Assembly (NCBI GenBank): GCA_905221035.1
Contig: CAJNBP010000003.1
Span: forward strand, 62,001-126,000
Direction: 5' to 3'
From: a bacterium
GTDB taxonomy: Bacteria; Bacillota; Bacilli; Lactobacillales; Streptococcaceae
DNA length: 64,000 nt
Below, piece by piece: positions 37,640-45,090 of this stretch. Position numbers and translations under genes: made by a program. How positions within the stretch are numbered: the stretch's first letter is position 1; each line of letters starts with the position of its first letter. A model generated the notes under the pieces. That model ran no database searches. It was given only the letters and a program-made list of their open reading frames with translations, and was not told the origin of the DNA.

Positions 37640-38188
37640 TTATGCATAAGGTTGTAATTCTGGGTTAATTGGTGTATTAGCTAGATTGTTGGCATAGTTA
37701 CAGAGGCTTGCTAGGCTGACACCAAGAACCACATCCAAGGCATTTTGTTGCGTGTAGCCAGCTTCTAAAAACTCAGACAAGGCTTCATCTCCTACACGAC
37801 CCTTGGTATTGATAACTGCCAAGGTAAACTTAGCTAGGGTGTCCAATTTAGGATCTGTTTCAATCGGAGTGCGATTGCGAAGGGCTTGCAGAAGGTCATC
37901 ATTCATCTGGATTTGCTTGATTGAAAAAGCTGTGTGACCTGCGACGCAGAAGGCACAACCATTGGTCACGGCTGCCGTGATTTGCACCACTTCACGCTCA
38001 ACTGGTGTCAAGCTATTGCGACGGTTGATAGCTCCGACAGTTCGGTAGGCTTCAAGGGCGGTAGGCGCATTTGCTAAGAGACCGATTAGGTTGGGAATAT
38101 AGCCATTGTTATCTTTTTGCACCGTTTCAAGAACTTCTTTCACTTCTGCTGGTGCTGATTCTACTGTATGAATTGTAAATGTTGTCAT
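37640..38188 (-). CDS. Carboxymuconolactone decarboxylase/AhpD-like protein
   Basis: A 182-residue all-helical protein of the CMD/AhpD superfamily. The redox motif NGCAFCVAGH puts Cys78, Cys81 and His85 in the AhpD pattern (CxxC followed by His), with acidic VEREVVQI upstream. Family members use the cysteine pair as peroxidase or disulfide reductase. ATG codons at 38206, 38191 and 38188 are in frame; GAGG lies four and seven bases before the last two, and I take 38188. It is first in a two-gene unit with the acyl-CoA dehydrogenase-like gene. Confidence 0.85.
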   Translation of the reverse strand: MTTFTIHTVESAPAEVKEVLETVQKDNNGYIPNLIGLLANAPTALEAYRTVGAINRRNSLTPVEREVVQITAAVTNGCAFCVAGHTAFSIKQIQMNDDLLQALRNRTPIETDPKLDTLAKFTLAVINTKGRVGDEALSEFLEAGYTQQNALDVVLGVSLASLCNYANNLANTPINPELQPYA

Positions 38189-38291
38189 CATAAAACCTCT
38201 TTTCATTTTGTTGAAACCTAGTCTATCACAGATTCTATACCTTGCATAATATATATTTTAAATTGCACTGATAAAAATTTTTTATGAAATC

Positions 38292-38317
38292 AAAAAATCA
38301 CACGAGATGTGTGATTT
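38292..38317 (-). terminator. Terminator after the AGCS symporter gene
   Basis: AAATCACAC and GTGTGATTT form a 9-bp stem with loop ATCTC, then a U-tract on the minus strand, 3 nt past the stop. Confidence 0.82.
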
Positions 38318-38319
38318 CA

Positions 38320-39642
38320 TTATTTATTAAAATACTTTTTAGTTTCAGCGATAACGACTGGCGACAAGACTAAGAGGGCAATCAAGTTTGGCAGAGCCAT
38401 CAAGGCGTTGACAATATCTGCGATAATCCAGACCATATCCAACTCAATAAATCCTCCCAGCAAGACCATGAGCACAAAAATCACACGGTAGAGCCAGATA
38501 AAACGAACACCGAAGAGAAACTCGAAACAGCGCTCTCCATAATAGTTCCAACCAAGAATTGTCGTGAAGGCAAAGAGTACAAGGAAGAGGGTCAGGAGGG
38601 CAGGTCCAAAGTGTGAAAAGACTGTTGAGAAGGCTGACTGAGTCAAGGCAACTCCATTCAAATCACCACTCCAAACACCAGTTACCAAGATGGTCAAACC
38701 AGTCAAGGTACAGATAATGAGTGTATCAATAAAGGTTCCTGTCATGGAAATCAAGCCTTGCTCTACTGGTTCATTTGTCTTAGCAGCCGCAGCTGCAATG
38801 GGAGCAGAACCCAAACCAGATTCGTTTGAGAAAACACCACGCGCAACACCATTTTGAATAGCCATCCGAATGCTGGCACCGGCAAAGCCACCTACCGCAG
38901 CAACAGGACTAAAGGCTGATGTCAAAATTAAAGCGATTGTAGCTGGGATTTTCTCGATATTAAAGAAAATAACTGTGAGAGTTCCCAAAATATAGATGAT
39001 GGCCATAAAAGGAACAACGGTAGTTGAAACCTTAGAGATGGACTTGAGCCCGCCAAAAACTGCAATTGCTACAAATACAGACAAGACGAGAGCTGTGATA
39101 GCTGGCGAAATAGTCGTTGTATTTTGAATAGATTCTGTAATCGAGTTGACTTGAGTAAAGGTTCCAATCCCTAATAGGGCTACTAGCACACCTGCCAGGG
39201 CAAAGAAGATAGCAAGTGGTCGCCACTTTTCTCCCATACCCAGAAGGATATAATGCATTGGGCCTCCCGCTACTGCACCATGGTCGTCCTTGGTGCGGTA
39301 TTTGATCGCCAAGAGTCCTTCCGCATACTTGGTAGCCATACCAAAGAAAGCAGCCATCCACATCCAAAAGAGGGCTCCTGGTCCACCAACCTTGATAGCC
39401 GTCGCCACCCCGATAATATTTCCCGTACCCACTGTGGCTGCGAGGGCCGTACACAGTGCCGCAAAGCTGGATACATCGCCATGCCCCTTATCCTTGGTAA
39501 AAATAAGCTGGAAGGCCTTAGGCAAACGCAAAACCTGTAAAAGCCCCAAACGAGCAGTTAGGTAAATTCCTGTTCCGACCAATAAAATCAAGAGGGGAGG
39601 GCCCCAAGCAAAAGCATCAATTGATTTAAGCAATTCTAACAT
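38320..39642 (-). CDS. Alanine/glycine:cation symporter (AGCS family)
   Basis: Na+-coupled amino acid carrier of 440 residues with about ten transmembrane helices. The AGCS signature region shows ALAATVGTGNIIGVATAIKVGGPGALFWMW split across about 65-95, and GVFSNESGLGSAPIAAA near 270-286. A glycine riboswitch directly upstream makes glycine (or alanine plus glycine) the likely cargo. GGAG precedes the ATG. Single-gene unit with its own promoter, riboswitch and terminator. Confidence 0.92.
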   Translation of the reverse strand: MLELLKSIDAFAWGPPLLILLVGTGIYLTARLGLLQVLRLPKAFQLIFTKDKGHGDVSSFAALCTALAATVGTGNIIGVATAIKVGGPGALFWMWMAAFFGMATKYAEGLLAIKYRTKDDHGAVAGGPMHYILLGMGEKWRPLAIFFALAGVLVALLGIGTFTQVNSITESIQNTTTISPAITALVLSVFVAIAVFGGLKSISKVSTTVVPFMAIIYILGTLTVIFFNIEKIPATIALILTSAFSPVAAVGGFAGASIRMAIQNGVARGVFSNESGLGSAPIAAAAAKTNEPVEQGLISMTGTFIDTLIICTLTGLTILVTGVWSGDLNGVALTQSAFSTVFSHFGPALLTLFLVLFAFTTILGWNYYGERCFEFLFGVRFIWLYRVIFVLMVLLGGFIELDMVWIIADIVNALMALPNLIALLVLSPVVIAETKKYFNK

Positions 39643-39675
39643 TCTATTCTCCTATCTTTTCAACCCCAAAAGAAA

Positions 39676-39822
39676 GAGCACATGCAAGATACATGTACTC
39701 TGGAATGCTTAGATAAATGCTAAAAAGCGGTCTATCCTAGCTCTGTCCTTTTACCTGAGAGTTTGAGCAGTTGCCTGCCTTGCCCCTTCGGTGCCTTTAC
39801 GGTCTCTCCAGAGTTCCGTCCA
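39676..39822 (-). ncRNA. Glycine riboswitch, single aptamer with terminator platform
   Basis: On the minus strand the aptamer runs from GGACGGAACTCTGGAGAG (about 39821-39804) through GGCACCGAAGGGGCAAG to CTCTCAGGTAAAAGGACAGAG (ending about 39740), the classic glycine aptamer core. Only one aptamer is present. Downstream, GAGTACATG and CATGTGCTC (39692-39700 and 39676-39684) form a 9-bp terminator stem followed by a U-rich tract. TCCAGAG (39698-39704) can pair with CTCTGGA in the 5' strand of P1 (39807-39813), giving a competing antiterminator. This predicts termination when glycine is bound. Confidence 0.92.
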
Positions 39823-39897
39823 TTTACAGTCATGGAAAATCAAACTATTCCCCACTTCTATTAAACTTCATTCGGTGTTGGTATTTAATTGATTTTT

Positions 39898-39926
39898 ATT
39901 TTACAAAAAATATTGGCTTTTGTCAA
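39898..39926 (-). promoter_or_regulatory. Promoter of the riboswitch-symporter transcript
   Basis: TTGACA (39921-39926), 17-nt spacer, TAAAAT (39898-39903) on the minus strand, about 75 nt before the aptamer. Confidence 0.8.
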
Positions 39927-39985
39927 CGTGTTTATTAGTAAAAATTAGTTCGACAATTTTTACTTTATGAATTCCGAAATACTTC

Positions 39986-42322
39986 TTATCCTTTAAAAGT
40001 GACAATAGTCGCACCGCTGCCTCCAGCATTTTGTGGGGCATAGCCGAAACTCTTGACATGTTTGTTTCTTTGTAGGTATTTGGTGACTCCTTCACGGATG
40101 ACACCTGTTCCAATACCATGGATGATATCAACTTGCGCCATATTGTTAAGCAGGGCTTGGTCAATAAAGGCATCTAGCTCATTCATGGCTTCTTCATAAC
40201 GTTTGCCTCGAAGATCCAGTCTGGCTTGAGGTCCTCGCCCAGAAGTTCGTTTCACGACATTGACCTGTTTCTTCTTAACTTGCTTTTCTTGTTGGGATTG
40301 AACAAGGTCAAACTCTTTTTCTTCCAAGGTCATCTTGATTAAACCAACTTGGGCTTCCCAGCGGCCGTCCTTAAGTTGACTGGTCAAGGTACCACGCTGG
40401 CCATAACTAAGAACTACGATATCATCTCCCACCTTTGGAGCTCGTTTTTTCTTAGCCTTTTGAAGAACCTTGTTTTTAGACAAATCTACTTTTTCAGGAG
40501 CCAATTTTTTTAACTTGGCCTTGGCTTCAATGATTTCATGGGGTTTGAGTTGAGATTTACTATGGAGATTCTTGAGAATCTGGTCACTTTCACTGAGAGC
40601 CATGTCCACAATCTCAGCAGCCTGTTCACGCGCCTTATTAAGCTCGGTTTCCTTTTCACGATTTAACTCATTGTAGAGTTTTTTGAGCGCTCGGTTCATC
40701 TTGAGATTTTCTTGCTCCACCTCACGGATATTGTCCAAACGTTTACGGCTTTCAAGCGTTTGCTCTTCCAATTGTTCAATGATGCGGTTGATATCATTGT
40801 CCTGATCAACCTGTTGGCTGGCAGCTCCTACGATGACATCTGACAAGCCCAGACGTTTGGCAATTTCAAAGGCATTGCTGCGACCAGGAACGCCCTGCAT
40901 AAAGCGATAAGTCGGGCGAAGAGTCGCAGTATCAAACTCCATGCTAGCATTTTGCACAAAGGCTGTCTCGATACCATAGGCTTTTAGTTCCGGATAGTGG
41001 GTCGTCGCCATGGTCTTGACTTGACGCAGGCGAAGGTCCTCCAGAATAGCCATGGCAAGGGCGGCTCCCTCTTGGGGATCTGTACCTGCCCCCAACTCAT
41101 CCAAGAGCAAGAGCGAATGCTGGTTGACCTTGCCAAGAATATCCACAATATTGGTCATGTGGCTAGAGAAGGTAGACAAACTCTGCTCAATAGACTGTTC
41201 ATCGCCAATATCAGCAAAGATTTCTTCAAAAATACCCACACGACTTCCCTTGTCTGCTAAAATCGGCAATCCTGACTGAGCCATAACCTGTGTCAAGCCC
41301 AGAGTTTTGAGCATGATGGTCTTACCACCTGTATTGGGACCCGTAATGACAATGGCTGTTAAATCTTGGCCAAAATGGACATCATTTGCGACAGCATTTT
41401 TGACCAAAGGATGGCAGACATGGAGCAGTTGAATCTCCTGATTTTCTGACAACTGAGGGACAACTGCTTGCCTCTCTTGGATAAAGCGAACCTTGGCACG
41501 AATCAAGTCTAGATGACCGATAATCCAAGCATCATTAGCAATCTCAGCCGCATGAGGGCGAACACGCTCCGAGATTTCTTGGAGAATACGAAGCATTTCA
41601 TAACGCTCATCTGCTCGCAGACTAGCAATTTCTTCGCTCAGTTTGACCACCTCACGGGGTTCGATATAGACTGTGTTCCCGCTGGCAGAAATATCATGAA
41701 CGACACCTGCAATCTTGTTGCGGTAGGTGTTTTTGACTGGTAAAACCTGACGTCCATTTCTGCTAGCAACAATCCCTTCCGTCAACATCTGCGCTTTTTG
41801 CTTAAGCAAATCTTGCAAGACATCGCGTACCTGACTCTCGCTATCATGGATTTTTCGACGGATTCGCGCCAATTCTTCACTGGCGAAATTTTCAATGAAA
41901 CCTGCTTCATTAAAGGCCTGAAGATTTCCTTGTAATTGAGGAAAATCGTGTAACTTCTCAAACCAAAGAGCTAACTCTTCCAAGCTGACATTTTCCAGAT
42001 TGGCATAAAAACTTTGCAGCTCTCGGCTAGAAAGAAGCACGCGCTTCAAGAGTAGGAACTCCTCAATATTGAGGTCTGCACCCATCTCCAAACGCTTGCA
42101 AACTCCTGCGATTTCCTTAGTTGCGAGAATAGTAAAATGCGGTTGCTCGACAAAGAGAGCCTGCATTTCCTTCATCTCAGCAAAAGCCTGTTTGATTTTA
42201 TCTGCTTTGGCAGTCGGAGCCAGCTGTCTCAATTGCTCCAAGCCCTGCTCGGTCAACAAATGAGGTTCAAACAAGGCCTTAACCTTATTGAACTCTAATG
42301 TTTCTAATATTTTCTTGTTCAT
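39986..42322 (-). CDS. mutS2: Endonuclease MutS2
   Basis: MutS paralogue without the mismatch-recognition domain. In Firmicutes it suppresses recombination and acts on collided ribosomes. The 778 residues show a helical core and clamp, the ATPase with Walker [16 protein letters not shown] (about 330-344), Walker [14 protein letters not shown] (about 409-421), a coiled-coil/KOW-like middle part and a C-terminal Smr nuclease domain (about 705-778) with [11 protein letters not shown] and [13 protein letters not shown]. Length is normal. It lies downstream of zapA-cvpA. Confidence 0.95.
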   Translation of the reverse strand: MNKKILETLEFNKVKALFEPHLLTEQGLEQLRQLAPTAKADKIKQAFAEMKEMQALFVEQPHFTILATKEIAGVCKRLEMGADLNIEEFLLLKRVLLSSRELQSFYANLENVSLEELALWFEKLHDFPQLQGNLQAFNEAGFIENFASEELARIRRKIHDSESQVRDVLQDLLKQKAQMLTEGIVASRNGRQVLPVKNTYRNKIAGVVHDISASGNTVYIEPREVVKLSEEIASLRADERYEMLRILQEISERVRPHAAEIANDAWIIGHLDLIRAKVRFIQERQAVVPQLSENQEIQLLHVCHPLVKNAVANDVHFGQDLTAIVITGPNTGGKTIMLKTLGLTQVMAQSGLPILADKGSRVGIFEEIFADIGDEQSIEQSLSTFSSHMTNIVDILGKVNQHSLLLLDELGAGTDPQEGAALAMAILEDLRLRQVKTMATTHYPELKAYGIETAFVQNASMEFDTATLRPTYRFMQGVPGRSNAFEIAKRLGLSDVIVGAASQQVDQDNDINRIIEQLEEQTLESRKRLDNIREVEQENLKMNRALKKLYNELNREKETELNKAREQAAEIVDMALSESDQILKNLHSKSQLKPHEIIEAKAKLKKLAPEKVDLSKNKVLQKAKKKRAPKVGDDIVVLSYGQRGTLTSQLKDGRWEAQVGLIKMTLEEKEFDLVQSQQEKQVKKKQVNVVKRTSGRGPQARLDLRGKRYEEAMNELDAFIDQALLNNMAQVDIIHGIGTGVIREGVTKYLQRNKHVKSFGYAPQNAGGSGATIVTFKG

Positions 42323-42397
42323 TTTTATTTCCTTGTCTTTGAATGTCTAGGTGTGGTAGCTTTTTACATTCTGATAGATTCTAGTCAATCTGTAAAC

Positions 42398-42425
42398 AAA
42401 GGGCTAGGAAAATTCCTGCCCTTTT
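42398..42425 (-). terminator. Terminator-like hairpin after cvpA
   Basis: AAAGGGC and GCCCTTT arms with inner AGGAA/TTCCT pairs, followed by TTGTTT on the minus strand. Read-through to mutS2 is possible. Confidence 0.6.
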
Positions 42426-42973
42426 TATCCGATTAAATTTGTCACCCAAATTTGTTTAAGCCAACTAGTTGTTACTGGTATGCTCTGGATGATGTGTTTT
42501 GCGACGATACTCTTTTCAAGAGGATTTTGTATAGCTGCCATGGGAATGGTTGCCAATATAGTCAAGGCCATTTGCAAGACAAATAAGGTCACCAACATGG
42601 ACAAGATACCTGCTAAAACTTGGAACAACTTGCCACCCAGCTTTTTACTAGGAATCAAGTGTAACAGGAGACCAAGCAAACGACCGATACTATAGACAAC
42701 CCCAAATACCAACAAGTAGCCGATACCTGCGTAAAAGACCTTATCCAACTGAAAGAGTTGATCCGATGGGAAAAAGAAAGTCCCCTGACCTTCCTGCGGA
42801 TTTGCATAAGGGAGCAATAAGTGGAACTGCTCACCAAGCCCCTTGTAAAACTGGCCTGCCATAAAAGCCGATGCCATGGCTGCAATCAGGTAATACACCT
42901 GCAAGAGCAAGCCTCTCCGATAGCCGATATAAAATCCCCAAGCCAAGACCAATAGAAGAAGGAGTGAAATCAT
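42425..42973 (-). CDS. cvpA: CvpA family membrane protein
   Basis: A 182-residue protein with four hydrophobic segments (about 1-20, 28-45, 75-98, 108-138), typical of CvpA proteins, first named for colicin V production; the role in Gram-positive bacteria is unclear. Starts MISLLLLLVLAWGFYIGYRRG. Overlaps the zapA stop by 4 bases. The zapA-cvpA-mutS2 order is common in Firmicutes. Confidence 0.85.
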   Translation of the reverse strand: MISLLLLLVLAWGFYIGYRRGLLLQVYYLIAAMASAFMAGQFYKGLGEQFHLLLPYANPQEGQGTFFFPSDQLFQLDKVFYAGIGYLLVFGVVYSIGRLLGLLLHLIPSKKLGGKLFQVLAGILSMLVTLFVLQMALTILATIPMAAIQNPLEKSIVAKHIIQSIPVTTSWLKQIWVTNLIG

Positions 42974-43272
42974 AAGGAATCCTCAATTTTGCTCTGTTCT
43001 TGCTTGCAAGTCACAAGTTTGTGACGGAGTTCTTCTAATTCTTGCTCCTTATCGTCAAATTCAATCTCACGGCTGAGCTGAGTTGACAAACAGTTGACTG
43101 CCAACAAAAGAGCGATTGTTTCATCGTCTGCACTAGGCATTTGTTCTTTAATTGCTTGGTATTTTTCTGTCGCAACCTTAGCGATTTCCTCCATAAAAAG
43201 GTTATCATGCTCGGTTGTCAAGGTTAATGATTTTTTTCCGAATGTAAATTTGAATCGATTTAGATTTGCCAT
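42970..43272 (-). CDS. zapA: Cell division protein ZapA
   Basis: Small FtsZ-ring stabiliser. The 100 residues show an N-terminal beta segment (RFKFTFGKKSLTLTTEHD), AVNCLSTQLSREIE in the helix and a C-terminal coiled coil rich in Glu and Lys. An in-frame GTG at 43281 is part of the GAGGTG ribosome binding site; the ATG at 43272 lies six bases after it. Identification rests on size, layout and the conserved neighbourhood with cvpA and mutS2. Confidence 0.85.
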   Translation of the reverse strand: MANLNRFKFTFGKKSLTLTTEHDNLFMEEIAKVATEKYQAIKEQMPSADDETIALLLAVNCLSTQLSREIEFDDKEQELEELRHKLVTCKQEQSKIEDSL

Positions 43273-43342
43273 AAAATTCACCTCACGATATTATACCAAA
43301 ATTCGCTAACTTTGTCAGTTTTTACAAATTTGCCTGCTTTTG

Positions 43343-43351
43343 TGGTACAAT
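43343..43351 (+). promoter_or_regulatory. Extended -10 promoter just before rnhC
   Basis: TGGTACAAT ends 7 nt before the A of the rnhC ATG. The expected start point is therefore at or beside the start codon. The -35 region is weak. Confidence 0.65.
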
Positions 43352-43358
43352 AGAAACT

Positions 43359-44240
43359 ATGGCAAGTATAACACTCACACCAAGTGAAAAGGAGATTCAG
43401 ACTTTTCTTGAACACTACCAAACTAGTCTAGCTCCCAGCAAGAATCCCTATATTCGCTACTTTTTGCGACTACCTCAAGCAACGGCTTCTATCTATACTT
43501 CTGGAAAGGTCTTGCTTCAGGGTGAAGGAGCTGAGAAATATGCTAGTTTCTTTGGCTATCAAGTTGTAGAGGAAAACAGGGGACAAAATTTCCCTTTAAT
43601 TGGGACAGATGAGGTGGGAAATGGTTCCTACTTTGGTGGGCTGGCTGTCGTGGCTTCCTTTGTCACACCGGACCAGCATGACTTCTTACGAAAACTCGGT
43701 GTGGGGGATTCCAAGACTCTGACCGACCAAAAGATCCGTCAGCTTGCTCCTATCCTCAAGGAAAAAATCCAGCACCAGGCACTCCTTCTCTCACCAAGCA
43801 AGTACAACGAGGTCATCGGAGACCGCTACAATGCTGTTTCGGTTAAGGTTGCCCTCCATAATCAGGCTATCTATCTCCTCCTTCAAAAAGGTGTTCAGCC
43901 TGAGAAAATTGTGATTGATGCCTTTACCAGTGCTAAAAATTATGACAAGTACTTGGCACAAGAGGCCAATCGTTTCAGCAATCCTATTAGCCTAGAAGAA
44001 AAAGCCGAGGGCAAATACTTGGCTGTAGCAGTTTCTTCTATCATTGCGCGTGATCTCTTTCTGGAAAATCTTGAAAATCTGGGACGAGAATTGGGCTATC
44101 AACTTCCAAGTGGAGCTGGAACAGCTTCTGATAAGGTGGCTAGCCAGATTTTGCAAGCCTATGGTATGCAGGGACTCAACTTCTGCGCCAAACTGCACTT
44201 TAAAAATACTGAAAAAGCGAAAAAACGCTTAGAAAGGTAA
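43359..44240 (+). CDS. rnhC: Ribonuclease HIII
   Basis: Cleaves RNA in RNA-DNA hybrids such as R-loops. The 293 residues have the N-terminal TBP-like substrate-binding domain (about 1-75) that separates HIII from HII, then the RNase H fold with [14 protein letters not shown] (Asp84, Glu85), VGDSKTLTD and VIDAFTSA (Asp near 188). No ribosome binding site is seen; an extended -10 lies so close that the message is probably leaderless. It is followed after 3 nt by lepB. Confidence 0.94.
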   Translation: MASITLTPSEKEIQTFLEHYQTSLAPSKNPYIRYFLRLPQATASIYTSGKVLLQGEGAEKYASFFGYQVVEENRGQNFPLIGTDEVGNGSYFGGLAVVASFVTPDQHDFLRKLGVGDSKTLTDQKIRQLAPILKEKIQHQALLLSPSKYNEVIGDRYNAVSVKVALHNQAIYLLLQKGVQPEKIVIDAFTSAKNYDKYLAQEANRFSNPISLEEKAEGKYLAVAVSSIIARDLFLENLENLGRELGYQLPSGAGTASDKVASQILQAYGMQGLNFCAKLHFKNTEKAKKRLER

Positions 44241-44243
44241 ATT

Positions 44244-44858
44244 ATGAATTCATTTAAAAATTTCCTAAAAGAGTGGGGATTGTTCCTCCTGATTCTGTCA
44301 TTACTAGCTTTAAGCCGTATCTTTTTTTGGAGTAACGTCCGCGTAGAAGGACATTCCATGGATCCGACCCTAGCGGATGGCGAAATCCTCTTTGTTGTCA
44401 AACACCTCCCTATTGACCGTTTTGATATCGTGGTGGCTCATGAGGAAGATGGAAATAAGGACATCGTCAAGCGCGTGATTGGAATGCCTGGCGACACCAT
44501 CCGTTATGAAAACGATAAACTTTACATCAATGACAAAGAGACAGATGAACCTTACCTAGCTGATTACATCAAACGCTTCAAGGACGACAAACTCCAAAGC
44601 ACATACTCAGGCAAGGGCTTTGAAGGAAATAAAGGAACTTTCTTTAGAAGTATCGCTCAAAAAGCCCAAGCCTTCACAGTTGATGTCAACTACAACACCA
44701 ACTTCAGCTTTACTGTACCAGAAGGAGAATACCTTCTCCTCGGAGATGACCGCTTGGTTTCGAGCGACAGCCGCCACGTAGGTACTTTTAAAGCAAAAGA
44801 TATCACAGGGGAAGCTAAATTCCGCTTCTGGCCAATCACCCGTATCGGAACATTTTAA
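44244..44858 (+). CDS. lepB: Signal peptidase I
   Basis: Membrane-bound serine protease that removes signal peptides from secreted proteins. The 204 residues have one N-terminal transmembrane helix (about 9-29), the nucleophile Ser38 in VEGHSMDPTL, the general base Lys76 in IVKRVIGMPGD and the GDDRLVSSDSRHVG box near 168-181. It ends in a terminator and is coupled to rnhC (3-nt gap). Confidence 0.96.
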   Translation: MNSFKNFLKEWGLFLLILSLLALSRIFFWSNVRVEGHSMDPTLADGEILFVVKHLPIDRFDIVVAHEEDGNKDIVKRVIGMPGDTIRYENDKLYINDKETDEPYLADYIKRFKDDKLQSTYSGKGFEGNKGTFFRSIAQKAQAFTVDVNYNTNFSFTVPEGEYLLLGDDRLVSSDSRHVGTFKAKDITGEAKFRFWPITRIGTF

Positions 44859-44864
44859 GAAATC

Positions 44865-44902
44865 GAAGAGGCCGAGAATCAAGAATCTCAGCCTCTTCTT
44901 CT
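44865..44902 (+). terminator. rnhC-lepB terminator
   Basis: GAAGAGGC/GCCTCTTC plus an inner GAGA/TCTC pair form an interrupted stem followed by a T-rich stretch. Confidence 0.7.
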
Positions 44903-44931
44903 ATCGTGAGAAGGAATTGGTTGTTGACTAA

Positions 44932-45042
44932 TACTCAATGAAAATCAAAGAGCAGACTAGGAATCTAGCCGCAGGTTGCTCAAAACATTGTTTTGAGGTT
45001 GCAGATAGAGCCTCTGCGGTTTGAAGAGATTTTCGAAGAGTA
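44932..45042 (-). repeat. Degenerate BOX element between lepB and recD2
   Basis: On the minus strand it runs TACTCTTCGAAAATCTCTTC ... TTTTCATTGAGTA. boxC is intact, boxB keeps only its 3' part (CTCAAAAC-type palindrome), and boxA lacks the CGTCAGC...CCTTGCCG core. It is therefore a decayed, deletion-bearing copy. Confidence 0.78.
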
Positions 45043-45090
45043 TAAAATAAAAACAACCCCAACTCTCACCTATTCATGCAAAGGAATTTT

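Noticed and set aside
11821..45042. The five long repeats as RUP elements
   Set aside because: The 45-bp internal unit, the CGTCAGCGTCGCCTTGCCGTA core (complement of the standard BOX typing primer) and the A-B-C organisation fit BOX, not the 107-bp RUP.
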